DNA from: an uncultured Pelagibacteraceae bacterium
GTDB taxonomy: Bacteria > Pseudomonadota > Alphaproteobacteria > Pelagibacterales > Pelagibacteraceae
Reading direction: 5' to 3'
Assembly (NCBI GenBank): GCA_902533445.1
Contig: CACALX010000005.1
Span: 1-64,000, forward strand
Length of the DNA: 64,000 nt
In this document: piece by piece, positions 19,194-33,596 of the stretch
Position numbering within the stretch: the stretch's first letter is position 1
Layout of the letters: each line of letters begins with the position of its first letter
The notes under the pieces: generated by a model
The model's input: only the letters and a program-made list of their open reading frames with translations
What the model was told of the DNA's origin: nothing
The model's database searches: none
Made by a program: the position numbers and the translations under genes

Positions 19194-20639
19194 TTATACA
19201 TCGACAATTAACGTGTCTTTGGATCCTCCACCTTGAGAACTATTGACAATTGTGCTTCCTTTTCTGAGTGCAACTCTTGTTAATCCACCCGTGCTCACAT
19301 AAGTAGTTTTTCCACTTAGAACAAACGGCCTTAAATCAAGATGTCTAGGCTCAATATCATTTTCGGTAATTGTTGGTGCTGTTGAGAGAGTTTCAAGTGG
19401 TTGTGCAATATACTCTCTTGGATTTTTTTTAATTTTGGCAATTACTTCATCTCTTTCTTTTTTATCTGCTTTAGGGCCTATCATTATTCCATAACCACCT
19501 GAAGCATTGGCGGGTTTCACAACTAACTTAGAGATATTTTCAATTACATAGTTTCTTTCATTTTTATTATGACATAAGTAGGTTTCTACCTGGTTCAAGA
19601 TTGGCTGTTCACCAAGGTAATAAACAATCATTTTATTAACATAAGAGTAAACTACTTTGTCATCAGCTACTCCAGTGCCTATAGCATTAATTATACCAAC
19701 ATTTCCTTTACGCCAGCTCTTAAATAATCCCGGCACTCCTATCAGTGAACCTTTGAAAAATACTTTTGGATCTAAAAAATTATCATCAAGACGTCTGTAT
19801 ATACAATCAACCTTAAGGGGGCCTTTGACAGTTTTCATGTAAACAATATCGTTCTCAACAAATAAATCTTTTCCTTCGACTAAAGCAATACCCATCTGTT
19901 CAGCCAAGAAAGAGTGTTCAAAATAAGCAGAATTAAATATACCAGGTGTTAAAACTACCATATGTGGGTTTACTTTTTTTTTTGGGATACATTCAACCAT
20001 ACAATTGTATAGTTTATTTGTATATTGATGAATTGATGCAACTTTATATCTTGTAAATAATTCAGGAAATACATCTCGCATCACCATTCTGTTTTCGAGC
20101 ATGTAAGATACACCTGAAGGTACTCTTAGATTGTCCTCTAAAACTAAATAATCACCATTGGTATTTCTTATTAAATCAACCCCAGAGATATTTGACCAAG
20201 CTTTGTGTTTAGGAGAAAACCCTTCGCATTCTTTTACATAAAAGGGAGAATTAAAAATAATTTCTCTTGGAATGATTTTATCTTTGAATATTTTTTTTTG
20301 ATTATAAACATCATCAATAAATAAATTTAAAGCCTTTACTCGCTGCTTTAAACCTTTTGAGACTTTGTTCCATTGTGTTTTTGGGATTATTCTTGGAATT
20401 ATATCAAGAGGCCATTTTTTTTCTTCTGCTCTATTATTGGCAGCATATACTCTGAAATTTATGCCTCTAGCACTTATGGTACTCTGACAATTTTTTTCAA
20501 TTTCTTGAAGTTTTTTTTTACCGTATCTCTCTAAAATTGATGAAATTATTGTAGCGTGCTTTCGAAGTTTATTATCTTTGGTAAAATAACCGTCATAAGC
20601 ATGTTTTGAATTATAATTTTTCCACAGCTTTGTAACCAT
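19194..20639 (-). CDS. Circularly permuted ATP-grasp protein (COG2308 / DUF404-DUF407 type)
   Basis: FYVKECEGFSPKHKAWSNISGVDLIRNTNGDYLVLEDNLRVPSGVSYMLENR; VKPANASGGYGIMIGP. Confidence 0.9.
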   Translation of the reverse strand: MVTKLWKNYNSKHAYDGYFTKDNKLRKHATIISSILERYGKKKLQEIEKNCQSTISARGINFRVYAANNRAEEKKWPLDIIPRIIPKTQWNKVSKGLKQRVKALNLFIDDVYNQKKIFKDKIIPREIIFNSPFYVKECEGFSPKHKAWSNISGVDLIRNTNGDYLVLEDNLRVPSGVSYMLENRMVMRDVFPELFTRYKVASIHQYTNKLYNCMVECIPKKKVNPHMVVLTPGIFNSAYFEHSFLAEQMGIALVEGKDLFVENDIVYMKTVKGPLKVDCIYRRLDDNFLDPKVFFKGSLIGVPGLFKSWRKGNVGIINAIGTGVADDKVVYSYVNKMIVYYLGEQPILNQVETYLCHNKNERNYVIENISKLVVKPANASGGYGIMIGPKADKKERDEVIAKIKKNPREYIAQPLETLSTAPTITENDIEPRHLDLRPFVLSGKTTYVSTGGLTRVALRKGSTIVNSSQGGGSKDTLIVDV

Positions 20640-20752
20640 AATAATTTAGTGTTTAATACTTAGATAAAATAAGCAAATGCATATTGCATATATCTGTTAT
20701 GCTTTTAATTGATTATGAAAAAATGTAATAATTAACTAATTATTAAGGTGAG

Positions 20753-21478
20753 ATGACTTACTGTATAGGTATTAAAACAAATGACGGTCTTGTTTTTGCT
20801 TCAGACTCAAGAACAAATGCTGGATTAGATAATGTAAATATTTATTCTAAAATGATGACTCACGACGTAGGTGATCGAACTATTGTAATTGTAACATCAG
20901 GAAATTTAGGAACATCTCAAGCAGTTTTTAAATCAATTGAAAAAGATTTAAAAAGTTCATCGGGTATAATTAATTTAAATACTTGTAGCGATTTTGAACA
21001 AATAGCATCTTATGTTGGTTCACTAAATATTGAACACTCAGCACCTCAAGGAATAAATACTGATAATGTTTTGTTAGGTTCTACTTTTATTGTTGGAGGG
21101 CAGATAAAAGGCCAGCAACATGAATTATATTTAGTTTATCCCCAAGGTAATTACATAAGACCAGCTGATAGTAAACCATACCTTGTAATCGGAGAGGTAA
21201 AATATGGAAAACCAATTCTTGATAGAGTTATAAAGCCAACTGTTTCAATTGGTGATGCATCACGTTGCGCTCTGATTTCAATGGATTCTACACTAAAAAG
21301 TGATCTTACTGTTGGACCTCCAATTGATTTTGCAGTTCTTAAAAAAGACGCTGATAATCTATCTACACTTGAATGTTTAAATGTTACAGACGAGAATTAT
21401 TCAAAAGTCTGTAATCAATGGTCAGAGGGAATTTTTAAAGTTTTTGACTCTTTTCCAAGATTTGATTGGGAAAAATGA
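20753..21478 (+). CDS. Anbu-type proteasome-like peptidase (COG3484)
   Basis: MTYCIGIKTNDGLVFASDSRTNAGLDNVNIYSKM: Thr after Met1, Ntn-hydrolase proteasome fold signature; 241 aa. Confidence 0.9.
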   Translation: MTYCIGIKTNDGLVFASDSRTNAGLDNVNIYSKMMTHDVGDRTIVIVTSGNLGTSQAVFKSIEKDLKSSSGIINLNTCSDFEQIASYVGSLNIEHSAPQGINTDNVLLGSTFIVGGQIKGQQHELYLVYPQGNYIRPADSKPYLVIGEVKYGKPILDRVIKPTVSIGDASRCALISMDSTLKSDLTVGPPIDFAVLKKDADNLSTLECLNVTDENYSKVCNQWSEGIFKVFDSFPRFDWEK

Positions 21479-21481
21479 AAA

Positions 21482-22144
21482 TTATTCAACTTTCCAATCA
21501 GTTTCGAAAGTAACATAATTTACTTGCAAGCATCTTCTCTCTTTAAGAATTTTCTTTTTTTCCATTCCATGCCAGGTGTTTGGACCACTGGTAAAAAGAT
21601 ACCCATAATTATTTCTATAAGGTAAAGTTTTAACTTTCTCTAACTTTTCGTTATAAAAATCTGTACCCAAATCCTCAGACTCATTGGTATTATTGACGAA
21701 TATCAAACCTGACATTAATTTTTCTTTAATATCACAATGAGGTTTTAACCAAAATCCCTCTCGGTCACAAATAACTTCAACTCTTACATATGAATTTGAT
21801 AAGTCCCTGCCAATCATTTCAGAAATTGTTTTATGTGTCTCTTTAGATTGCAATTCGTTAATAAATTTAACTAGATGTGGAAACTGTGTAGCATTCTCTT
21901 TAGATACAAAGCATCTAAATTTTATTGCTTTACCTCCTGAGGCAATCCCCTCTCGGAATTCTGCACCACCACCATCAATTGCTCTTGTCCCATCATATGA
22001 CAGATTTAGTTTAGTTAAATCAGGAATATCTGCTTTAATTATTTCTTCAATTGAACCTTCACTTAGTGCATCACTATATTCCCAATGATCAAAAGGAATT
22101 TCATATTTTATTGAATTATTTTTTATAGAATTTAAAAATGACAT
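21482..22144 (-). CDS. Putative 2-oxoglutarate/Fe(II)-dependent oxygenase
   Basis: HxD (KPHCDIKEK), distal H (NTWHGMEK), R (ERRCLQVNY) in expected order and spacing. Confidence 0.7.
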   Translation of the reverse strand: MSFLNSIKNNSIKYEIPFDHWEYSDALSEGSIEEIIKADIPDLTKLNLSYDGTRAIDGGGAEFREGIASGGKAIKFRCFVSKENATQFPHLVKFINELQSKETHKTISEMIGRDLSNSYVRVEVICDREGFWLKPHCDIKEKLMSGLIFVNNTNESEDLGTDFYNEKLEKVKTLPYRNNYGYLFTSGPNTWHGMEKKKILKERRCLQVNYVTFETDWKVE

Positions 22145-23088
22145 TAAGATTGAATTTTTTCTCTTATAAGTTTTGCTACTCTATTAGTTTCAGTTAACTT
22201 TTCATAGTTCCAAATTTCAACTTCTTCTCCTAAGTTTCTTGTTATATTTAGTTCTCTAAATAGGTTTCTGAATTTTTGAAATCTTTTGTCATTTTTTTTT
22301 GGTAAAATATTTGCAACATATATGGGCTTACCAGTCAAAGCAGCTTCCGAAATCATTGAGCTTGAATCGCAAGTAACCACTATATTTTCTGATATTGCAA
22401 GTGCAGATAAGTATGCTTTTTTATCTATATCCATTATTATAGTGTGATTTTCACCAAAAAATTCTTTTGCATAGTGAATAGTGTTTATTGGTGTTCTCAT
22501 TGATGGAATGACTACTAATTGAAAATTATGTTTCTTCATTAATTTATAAAACATTGAGAAAATATGCTTCATATTCTTAGTTGAATAATCATAATATTTT
22601 GTTGGCCCCCCCAAAATTAAGGCCCATATTTTTCTGTTATCTTTTTTAATAAAAGAGTTCAAATATTCTTTATTTTCTGAAATTTCTTCCTCTGTTAAGT
22701 AATGAATTGCTCCCTTTGTACTTATAACATTATCTCCTTCTATTGCATCGTGCTCTGGTGCAACAATAAAATCAAAATGCTTAAAGTCTACTTTTGGATC
22801 TTGAATATGAATATTGAAAATTTTTTTATTAGAAATACTTTTTAAGTGAATTGAAGGAATAACACTTTTTCTTCCACACGAAATTATTAAATCAAAATCT
22901 GTTTGATCTATTTTTTTATAAACTGTTTGTGAAATTGGGGAAAATCTTGGTGGGATAATCTTCCAAATATTATTTGTTTCAACCTTACAGTGAATAAAAT
23001 CAATATCAAGAGCTTTAGCCAAACCTTCTACTTGGCTGATCATTCCGTGCATACCTTGTGTTAATAATAAACCTTTTAATTTAGACAT
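22144..23088 (-). CDS. ELM1-like (DUF1022/COG3660) glycosyltransferase-fold protein
   Basis: GLLLTQGMHGMISQVEGLAKAL; ISCGRKSVIPS; ALILGGPTKYY; VTCDSSSMISEAALTGKPIYV. Confidence 0.8.
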   Translation of the reverse strand: MSKLKGLLLTQGMHGMISQVEGLAKALDIDFIHCKVETNNIWKIIPPRFSPISQTVYKKIDQTDFDLIISCGRKSVIPSIHLKSISNKKIFNIHIQDPKVDFKHFDFIVAPEHDAIEGDNVISTKGAIHYLTEEEISENKEYLNSFIKKDNRKIWALILGGPTKYYDYSTKNMKHIFSMFYKLMKKHNFQLVVIPSMRTPINTIHYAKEFFGENHTIIMDIDKKAYLSALAISENIVVTCDSSSMISEAALTGKPIYVANILPKKNDKRFQKFRNLFRELNITRNLGEEVEIWNYEKLTETNRVAKLIREKIQS

Positions 23089-23109
23089 TTATCACTATAT
23101 AGCTTTCAT

Positions 23110-24057
23110 ATGAGTCAAAATCCAACTAAACACACAAAAGTGTTAATAATTGGATCTGGTCCTGCCGGATATACAGCAGCTGTTTATGCTGCACGAGCAA
23201 TGTTAAATCCTATCCTTGTTCACGGAGCTCAACCAGGTGGACAATTAACAACAACAACTGATGTAGAAAATTTTCCAGGATTTGCAGATGTAATTCAAGG
23301 ACCGTGGTTAATGGATCAAATGAGAGATCAAGCTAAAGCTGTTGGAACAGAAATGATTGAAGATCATATCGGCTCAGTAAATTTAAAATCTACACCATTT
23401 GAAGCTGTGGGTGATAGTGGACAAAAATATACTGCAGATAGCATAATTATTTCAACAGGTGCTCAAGCAAGATGGTTAAATATAAAATCTGAGCAAGAAT
23501 TTAGAGGATTTGGAGTTTCAGCATGTGCCACATGTGATGGTTTCTTTTTTAAAGATAAAGAAGTTGCTGTAGTTGGAGGTGGTAATGCTGCAGTGGAAGA
23601 AGCCATGTTTCTTACAAAATTTGCATCAAAAGTAAAATTAATTCACAGAAGAAATAGTTTAAGAGCTGAAAAGATGCTTCAAAAGAAATTGATGGAAAAT
23701 AAGAAAATTGAAATTGTTTGGGACTCTGTAGTTGAGGATGTTTTAGGGGATAGTGAACCCAAAAATGTTAAAGGGATAAAAATTAAAAATTTAAAAACTG
23801 ATAAAACTGAAGAATTAAAACTCGATGGAGTATTTATAGCGATTGGTCACGATCCAGCTACTTCTTTATTCAAGGATCAATTAGATATGGATAACGAAGG
23901 TTACTTAATTACAAAACCAGACTCAACTGAGACTAATGTTCCAGGTGTTTATGCTGCAGGGGATGTCAAAGATAAAACCTTTAGACAAGCAGTTACAGCT
24001 GCGGGAATGGGTTGTATGGCAGCTTTAGAGGCTGAAAAACATCTTTCTCATAATTAA
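23110..24057 (+). CDS. trxB: Thioredoxin reductase
   Basis: GSGPAGYTAAVYAARA; CATCDG; GGGNAAVEEA; YAAGDVKDKTFRQAVTAAGMG. Confidence 0.96.
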   Translation: MSQNPTKHTKVLIIGSGPAGYTAAVYAARAMLNPILVHGAQPGGQLTTTTDVENFPGFADVIQGPWLMDQMRDQAKAVGTEMIEDHIGSVNLKSTPFEAVGDSGQKYTADSIIISTGAQARWLNIKSEQEFRGFGVSACATCDGFFFKDKEVAVVGGGNAAVEEAMFLTKFASKVKLIHRRNSLRAEKMLQKKLMENKKIEIVWDSVVEDVLGDSEPKNVKGIKIKNLKTDKTEELKLDGVFIAIGHDPATSLFKDQLDMDNEGYLITKPDSTETNVPGVYAAGDVKDKTFRQAVTAAGMGCMAALEAEKHLSHN

Positions 24058-25079
24058 TGCCTGCAAAAGTACTTCTTACTGGAATAAGTGGATGGATAGC
24101 TAAACATACTGCAATAGAATTATTAAATTCTGGCTATGAAGTTTTAGGGACGATAAGAAATAATAGTTTAATTGACCAAACAAAAGAAACTATATCTAAG
24201 TACGCTCCAATAGATAATTTATCATTTGTTGAATTAGATCTTTTAAAAGATGATGGATGGAATAAAGCGGCTCAAGGCTGCAAATATATACTACACATTG
24301 CTTCACCTTTCCCTTACAAAGTTTCAAACAATAGAGATAGATTATTGGCACCTGCAGTTGATGGAACATTGAGAGTTTTAAATGCTGGTATTAATGCAAA
24401 TGTAGATCAGATAATTAAAACTTCTTCAATTGTTGCTATGTTTAGAAAACCAAATAGAAGCAACCCTTACACGTTTGGTGAAAATGATTGGACCGATGAA
24501 AATTGGACTAAGGGAGTAACTGACTACTTTTTATCAAAAACAAAAGCTGAAAGACTTGCTTGGGAATTAATGGAAAGCAAAGAATTAAAAAATAAATTTA
24601 CTACTATTTGTCCTGGTGGAGTATTTGGTGATGCGCTCGATAAAAAAGGAGGAACTTCAATTGAATATGTTAGACAGTTTCTAAAAGGCAAATTTCCAGC
24701 AGCACCCAAATGGGGAGTTTTAATTTCTGATGTCAAAGATGTAGCAAAAGCACACGTTGCATGTATTGGTAATAATAATGTTGGTGGAAGAAGATTAATT
24801 GTTGGTAAAGAAGTAAAAACATTAATTGAACTTTCTCAAATAATGGCTGAAGCAATGCCAGAGTATGCAAAAAAACTTCCAAAAAAACAGCTACCGAATT
24901 TTATGGTCACATTGTTTAGTTACTTGGACTCGAGTGCCAAAACAATGATCCCAGACCTTGAGATTACAATGCAAACTGACACCACATATGCTGAGGATTT
25001 GTTGGGGTTAAAATTTAAACCTGCAAAAGGTTGTATGGCTGAAACTGCTAGATCAGTCGTTAGATTAGGTCTTGTTTGA
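24057..25079 (+). CDS. NAD(P)-dependent epimerase/dehydratase (dihydroflavonol 4-reductase-like)
   Basis: LLTGISGWIAKHTAIELLNSGYEVLGTIRN Rossmann motif; YFLSKTKAE. Confidence 0.85.
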   Translation: MPAKVLLTGISGWIAKHTAIELLNSGYEVLGTIRNNSLIDQTKETISKYAPIDNLSFVELDLLKDDGWNKAAQGCKYILHIASPFPYKVSNNRDRLLAPAVDGTLRVLNAGINANVDQIIKTSSIVAMFRKPNRSNPYTFGENDWTDENWTKGVTDYFLSKTKAERLAWELMESKELKNKFTTICPGGVFGDALDKKGGTSIEYVRQFLKGKFPAAPKWGVLISDVKDVAKAHVACIGNNNVGGRRLIVGKEVKTLIELSQIMAEAMPEYAKKLPKKQLPNFMVTLFSYLDSSAKTMIPDLEITMQTDTTYAEDLLGLKFKPAKGCMAETARSVVRLGLV

Positions 25080-25727
25080 AGTTAATTCAACTATTTCATC
25101 AGATTCAAAAATAGTTTTTTCTAAATTTTCATTAGCAATTTTTATCATAACTTTCGCAACTGTTGCTGAATGGATAGGTTTCATTTTCTTTAGAGGCCCT
25201 AAAAATAGAGGAGATAATATTTTAAATACAAAAATTCCTATTTTCTCACCTACTCTCTTTTCTTTTCTATAACCAAGTAAAAAAGAAGGTCTCATAACTC
25301 CAAGTTTTAAAAAGTTAAGTCTTTTTAACTCTTCTTCAACTAATCCTTTAAATTTTAAATAATCTCCTGAACTTTTTGGATCTGCATAACCAGAAGAAAC
25401 AAAAACAAATGAATTTACTAAATTTGATTTTGCTATTTGAGCAACTTGTTTTGGAACTTCAAGTTCTACTCTCTTGTACTCATCTTTATCTGGTGAATTT
25501 TTCTTTGTAGTTCCAATACAAAAGAAACAATCATCACCTTTAATATCTTCAATATGATTTTCTAGATTATTAAAATCTGTTTTTACAATTTCAATTTTTG
25601 GGTCATCTATTGCATGAGCAGAACGAACAAATAATTTAATTTTAGAGTAGTTTTTATTTTGAATTAATTGATCTAAAACATGACCTCCGACTAATCCTGT
25701 TGAGCCAAATATTAATGCTGTTTTCAC
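25065..25727 (-). CDS. NAD(P)-binding oxidoreductase (HTATIP2/atypical SDR-like)
   Basis: ALIFGSTGLVGGHVLDQLI; CFFCIGTTKK; YLKFKGLVEEELK. Confidence 0.8.
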   Translation of the reverse strand: MKTALIFGSTGLVGGHVLDQLIQNKNYSKIKLFVRSAHAIDDPKIEIVKTDFNNLENHIEDIKGDDCFFCIGTTKKNSPDKDEYKRVELEVPKQVAQIAKSNLVNSFVFVSSGYADPKSSGDYLKFKGLVEEELKRLNFLKLGVMRPSFLLGYRKEKRVGEKIGIFVFKILSPLFLGPLKKMKPIHSATVAKVMIKIANENLEKTIFESDEIVELTSNKT

Positions 25728-25730
25728 TTC

Positions 25731-29110
<3,380 letters not shown>

Positions 29111-29129
<19 letters not shown>

Positions 29130-29863
29130 TTATTACAGGTGGAGCAACAAGAATTGGTGCTGCAATTGCAAAAAAATTATCTGGACCCAATAAAGAAATT
29201 CTCATTCATTTCAATAAATCAAAATTAAAAGCTGAGAAGTTAAGAAAAGAACTATCAAATAATGGTACTAAAGTTTACCTAGTTAAAGGTGATTTGAGTA
29301 AAGAAAATGATGTAAATAATATTGTTAAATATGCAAAATCAAAACTTAAATATTTTGATTGTCTAATTAATAATGCTTCTTTGTTTGAAAATGATAAATT
29401 GGAAAACTTTACAACAGATAGTTGGGGGCAACATTTAAGAACAAATTTAAGAACACCTGCGTTATTATCAAAAGAATTTGCAAAAAATGTTAAAGGAAAA
29501 AATAACAATATAATTAATATTATTGATCAAAGAGTATTTAAACTAACTCCACATTTTTTTTCTTACACAATTAGTAAAACTGGACTTTATACTTTAACCA
29601 AAACTAGTGCTATGAGTTTGGCCCCAAAGATTAGAGTAAATGGTATAGCGCCTGGTCCGACTATTAAAAATCAAAGACAATCTGAAAAACATTTTAGAAA
29701 ACAGTATTTAGCAACTCCGTTGAAAAGGCAGGTAGATGTAGAACAAATATGTAATGCTGTTGACTTTTTTATAAAAAATATATCTATTACAGGTCAAGTT
29801 TTAGCAATAGATAGTGGGCAGAATTTAAACTGGCAAACACCAGATATAATGGGCAAAGAATGA
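29111..29863 (+). CDS. SDR-family oxidoreductase (FolM/pteridine reductase-like)
   Basis: [34 protein letters not shown]; directly upstream of folB. Confidence 0.8.
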
Positions 29864-30285
29864 AAAGAAGTAATTTTAAGATTGTAAGAATAAATAAAAA
29901 TAAAAGTCTTTTTAATTACGAAAAGAAAATTCTAATTAATGAACTAATTTTAAATTTAAAACTTGGCTATTATGACTTTGAAAAGAAAAAGCCTCAAAAA
30001 ATTAAATTTAGCCTAGAAATTGATTACGTGGATAAAAAGCCATCAAGCGACAAAGATATAAAATCGATTGTTAATTATGGAACAATTGTAAAATTGATCA
30101 CAAAACTAGTTAAAAAAAAACATTACAACTTTCTTGAAACATTAGCTGAGGCTGTATTTGATGAATTATTCAAAGATCAAAGGATTGCTAAAATAATGTT
30201 GAAAATTGAGAAATTGGAAATTCTTAAGCAATGTTCATCTGTTGGTATTCAAATTACCAAAAAAAGAAGTCATGATAAGCTCTGA
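29860..30285 (+). CDS. folB: Dihydroneopterin aldolase
   Basis: [47 protein letters not shown]. Confidence 0.85.
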   Translation: MKRSNFKIVRINKNKSLFNYEKKILINELILNLKLGYYDFEKKKPQKIKFSLEIDYVDKKPSSDKDIKSIVNYGTIVKLITKLVKKKHYNFLETLAEAVFDELFKDQRIAKIMLKIEKLEILKQCSSVGIQITKKRSHDKL

Positions 30286-32107
30286 AATAGGAAAAGAAGT
30301 AATTAAAAAAGAGCTCTCGCTAGTCCCTAAACTTCCTGGTGTCTACAGGATGCTAAATGAAAAAAATGAAATCCTTTATGTTGGAAAAGCAAAAAATCTT
30401 CCTAATAGACTTAAAAGTTATGTATCTGAGAAAAATCATATAATTAGAACAGAGAGAATGTTGTCTCAAACTAGAAAGTTAGAGATAACAACTACTTCAA
30501 ATGAAAGTGAAGCTCTACTTTTAGAAGCGAACCTAATTAAAAAATTTAAGCCAAAATTTAATATATTGTTGAGAGATGATAAGTCATTTCCATTTATCTT
30601 TATAGGTAACAAAGATAAATGGCCACAAATCAAACGACATAGAGGAAAAAAAACAAAAGAAGGATTTTATTTTGGACCTTTTGCATCAGCAGGTTCAGCT
30701 AACTGGACTATAAAGATGATCCAAAAAATTTTTCATCTAAGAGTTTGTGATGATACTGTTTTTAAAAATAGAGAAAGACCCTGTATCCTTTATCAAATTA
30801 AAAGATGTTCTGGTCCATGCGTTGGTTATGTTGAAAAAAATGATTATCAACAAACAGTTGATGATGCTATTGAGTTTGTTTCAGGTAAATCAAGAAAAAT
30901 TCAAAAAAATCTCTCAAGTCAAATGGAAAAGGCAAGTGAGGAATTAGATTTTGAAAAAGCAGTAATTTTAAGAGATAGAATTAAAGCACTAAATATTATT
31001 CAGTCCTCTCAAAGAATTAATGAGGCAAATTTAATAGAGGCAGATGTCATTGCAGGATACAAAGAATCTGGAAAAACTTGTATCCAAGTATTTTTTTATC
31101 GTTCAAAACAAAATTGGGGTAACCAAGCTTTTTTTCCAAAACATGACCCTGATGAAAAATTAGGGGATATTTTAAATTCATTTGTTTCTCAATTTTATGA
31201 AAATAAAAGTGTACCCTCTGCAATTATATTATCTGAGGAAATAAAGGAAAAAGTTTTAATTGAAAAAACTTTAACTCAAAAAGAGGAAAAACAAATCAAC
31301 ATTAGTGTTGCTAAAAAAGGTTCAAAATTAAAAGTAGTTAATCAGGCAATTAAAAATGCAAAAGATAGTTTAAATAGAAAACTTTACGAAAGCCAAAATA
31401 ATCGAGGACTTTTTGATGAAGTTTCAAAGAAATTCAATCTAGAAACAAATATAAATTTAATTGAGGTTTATGATAACAGTCATATCCAAGGAACAAATAG
31501 CGTTGGAGCTTTGATTGCTTATGGGGATGAGGGGTTTATCAAAAAAAGATATCGAAAGTTCAACATCAAACACAAAAAAAATGAACAAGATGATTATGGA
31601 ATGATGAGAGAGGTATTAAACAGAAGATTTAAACGTGCTGTTCAAGAAAACGATAATTATCTGACTTTTCCTGATTTAGTATTAGTTGATGGAGGAAAAG
31701 GACAATATTCAGTAGCTAGAGAAAGTTTAAATGAATTGGGGCTTCACGACATTCCAATTATTGCAATAGCAAAAGGTAAATTTCGTAATAGTGGCAATGA
31801 AACGTTTTTTCACAATGGCAAAGAATATAAATTCTCAAAAAATGACCCTACTCTATTTTTCCTTCAAAGGATAAGAGATGAATCACATAGATTTGCTATT
31901 AGTGCACATAGAGCAAAGAGAAAAAAAGGAATTAGTAAATCTTTACTAGACCAAATTGAAGGTATTGGAGCAATTAGAAAAAGAGCACTGTTAAACCATT
32001 TTGGATCAGCAAGATCCGTTGAGTCTGCTAGTTTAGATGAAATTAAATCTGTTGAAGGTGTTGAAGAAAAAGTAGCAAAAAAGATATATAACTTCTTTCA
32101 CGAATAA
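30272..32107 (+). CDS. uvrC: Excinuclease ABC subunit C (start at [10 protein letters not shown])
   Basis: [59 protein letters not shown]. Confidence 0.96.
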   Translation: MISSEIGKEVIKKELSLVPKLPGVYRMLNEKNEILYVGKAKNLPNRLKSYVSEKNHIIRTERMLSQTRKLEITTTSNESEALLLEANLIKKFKPKFNILLRDDKSFPFIFIGNKDKWPQIKRHRGKKTKEGFYFGPFASAGSANWTIKMIQKIFHLRVCDDTVFKNRERPCILYQIKRCSGPCVGYVEKNDYQQTVDDAIEFVSGKSRKIQKNLSSQMEKASEELDFEKAVILRDRIKALNIIQSSQRINEANLIEADVIAGYKESGKTCIQVFFYRSKQNWGNQAFFPKHDPDEKLGDILNSFVSQFYENKSVPSAIILSEEIKEKVLIEKTLTQKEEKQINISVAKKGSKLKVVNQAIKNAKDSLNRKLYESQNNRGLFDEVSKKFNLETNINLIEVYDNSHIQGTNSVGALIAYGDEGFIKKRYRKFNIKHKKNEQDDYGMMREVLNRRFKRAVQENDNYLTFPDLVLVDGGKGQYSVARESLNELGLHDIPIIAIAKGKFRNSGNETFFHNGKEYKFSKNDPTLFFLQRIRDESHRFAISAHRAKRKKGISKSLLDQIEGIGAIRKRALLNHFGSARSVESASLDEIKSVEGVEEKVAKKIYNFFHE

Positions 32108-32109
32108 TT

Positions 32110-32694
32110 ATGTTAAAAAAAATTCCAAATATTCTGACGATAGGGAGAATAATAATTGTACCCTTCTTCGTTTTAGCATTTTATCTGCCGGGCTTTTATG
32201 GTGATTTAACTGCTTTAATTTTATTTATAATTGCGTCATTTACAGATTTTTTAGATGGCATGTTAGCTAGAATGTTAGGACAAGAGTCTAAATTAGGAGA
32301 ACTATTAGATCCAATTGCAGATAAAATTATAGTCGCTACAGCTCTAATTTTGCTGGTAATGGATGGAACAATCAGAAATTATGAAGTTATTGCAGCTATA
32401 ATAATTTTAACTAGAGAAATTTTAATTTCAGGGTTACGGGAATTTTTAGCAAAAGGTCAGATTAAACTCCCAGTTTCAAATCTTGCTAAAATTAAAACAG
32501 TTTTGCAAATGGTTGCTATTGCCCTTCTGCTTTCAGGAGATACTGGAAATAAAATAATCAACTTTGAAAATTATAATGCTCAAACTATTGGGATTATTCT
32601 TTTATGGTTATCAGCCGCGCTTACTTTATTTACAGGATATGATTATTTACGAAAAGGTATTGATCACGCAATATCTGAAGATAACAAAGACTAG
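32110..32694 (+). CDS. pgsA: CDP-diacylglycerol--glycerol-3-phosphate 3-phosphatidyltransferase
   Basis: IPNILTIGRIIIVP; DFLDGMLARMLGQESKLGELLDPIADK. Confidence 0.94.
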   Translation: MLKKIPNILTIGRIIIVPFFVLAFYLPGFYGDLTALILFIIASFTDFLDGMLARMLGQESKLGELLDPIADKIIVATALILLVMDGTIRNYEVIAAIIILTREILISGLREFLAKGQIKLPVSNLAKIKTVLQMVAIALLLSGDTGNKIINFENYNAQTIGIILLWLSAALTLFTGYDYLRKGIDHAISEDNKD

Positions 32695-33572
32695 GCAGCT
32701 TTTTTCTTTCTTACCAATGCTTGATAACTTTCGTTAAGATCAATGATGGTGTCACAAACTTTAAATTGATTTTCTGCAATACAAGATACAGGTGTAACTT
32801 CAGCAGCAGTTCCTGTTAAAAAGCATCCTACAAAATTAGGAAGTTCTGTGGGACTAATTTTTCTTTCATGTACTTTTATATTTTTTGATTTTGCAATTCC
32901 AATTACAGTTCTTCTTGTAATTCCATCTAAGAATGAGTCTGGGATTGGTGTATGAATTTCTCCATTTTTATCTTTAAAAAATACGTTAGCCCCTGTTGCT
33001 TCAGCAATATTTCCTTCGTGATCTAACATTAAAGAATCGGTGTAACCTTGTTTTTCAGCTTCATGTTTTGATAATGTGCAAACCATATACAAACCTGATG
33101 CTTTAGTGTCCCAAGGTATAGTGTTAGGAGCTGGTCTTCTCCAGTTTGAAATATTTAATTTAATGCCTTCAACTTTTAGTTTTGGATCAAAGTAAGATCC
33201 CCACTCCCAAGTTGCAATCGCAACATGAATTTTTGTTTGTTGTGCTGAGATAGCCATCATTTCAGTGCCTCTCCAAGCAACTGGTCTTACATATCCGTTT
33301 TCTACATTCTGAGTTGCAATTATTTTATTTGAAGCAGTATTTATTTGCTCTTCAGTATAAGGAATTTCAAAACCCATTCTTCTAGCAGAATGAAAAAATC
33401 TAGAGGTATGTTCCTCTAATTTAAAAATAGAGCCATCATAAACTCTTTCACCTTCAAAAACACAACTCGCATAATGCAAACCATGACTTAACACATGGAG
33501 TTTTACATCTCCCCAATCAACAAGTTCATCGTTGTACCAAATTTTTCCAGATCTTTTATCGTACGGTATCAT
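32691..33572 (-). CDS. ilvE: Branched-chain amino acid aminotransferase
   Basis: LHYASCVFEGERVYDG; GNIAEATGANVFF; TGTAAEVTPV. Confidence 0.92.
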   Translation of the reverse strand: MIPYDKRSGKIWYNDELVDWGDVKLHVLSHGLHYASCVFEGERVYDGSIFKLEEHTSRFFHSARRMGFEIPYTEEQINTASNKIIATQNVENGYVRPVAWRGTEMMAISAQQTKIHVAIATWEWGSYFDPKLKVEGIKLNISNWRRPAPNTIPWDTKASGLYMVCTLSKHEAEKQGYTDSLMLDHEGNIAEATGANVFFKDKNGEIHTPIPDSFLDGITRRTVIGIAKSKNIKVHERKISPTELPNFVGCFLTGTAAEVTPVSCIAENQFKVCDTIIDLNESYQALVRKKKAA

Positions 33573-33596
33573 TAGTGAAAATATTTTAAAATATCA

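Noticed and set aside
30206-30271. N-terminal extension of uvrC inside folB
   Set aside because: UvrC homology starts at [28 protein letters not shown].
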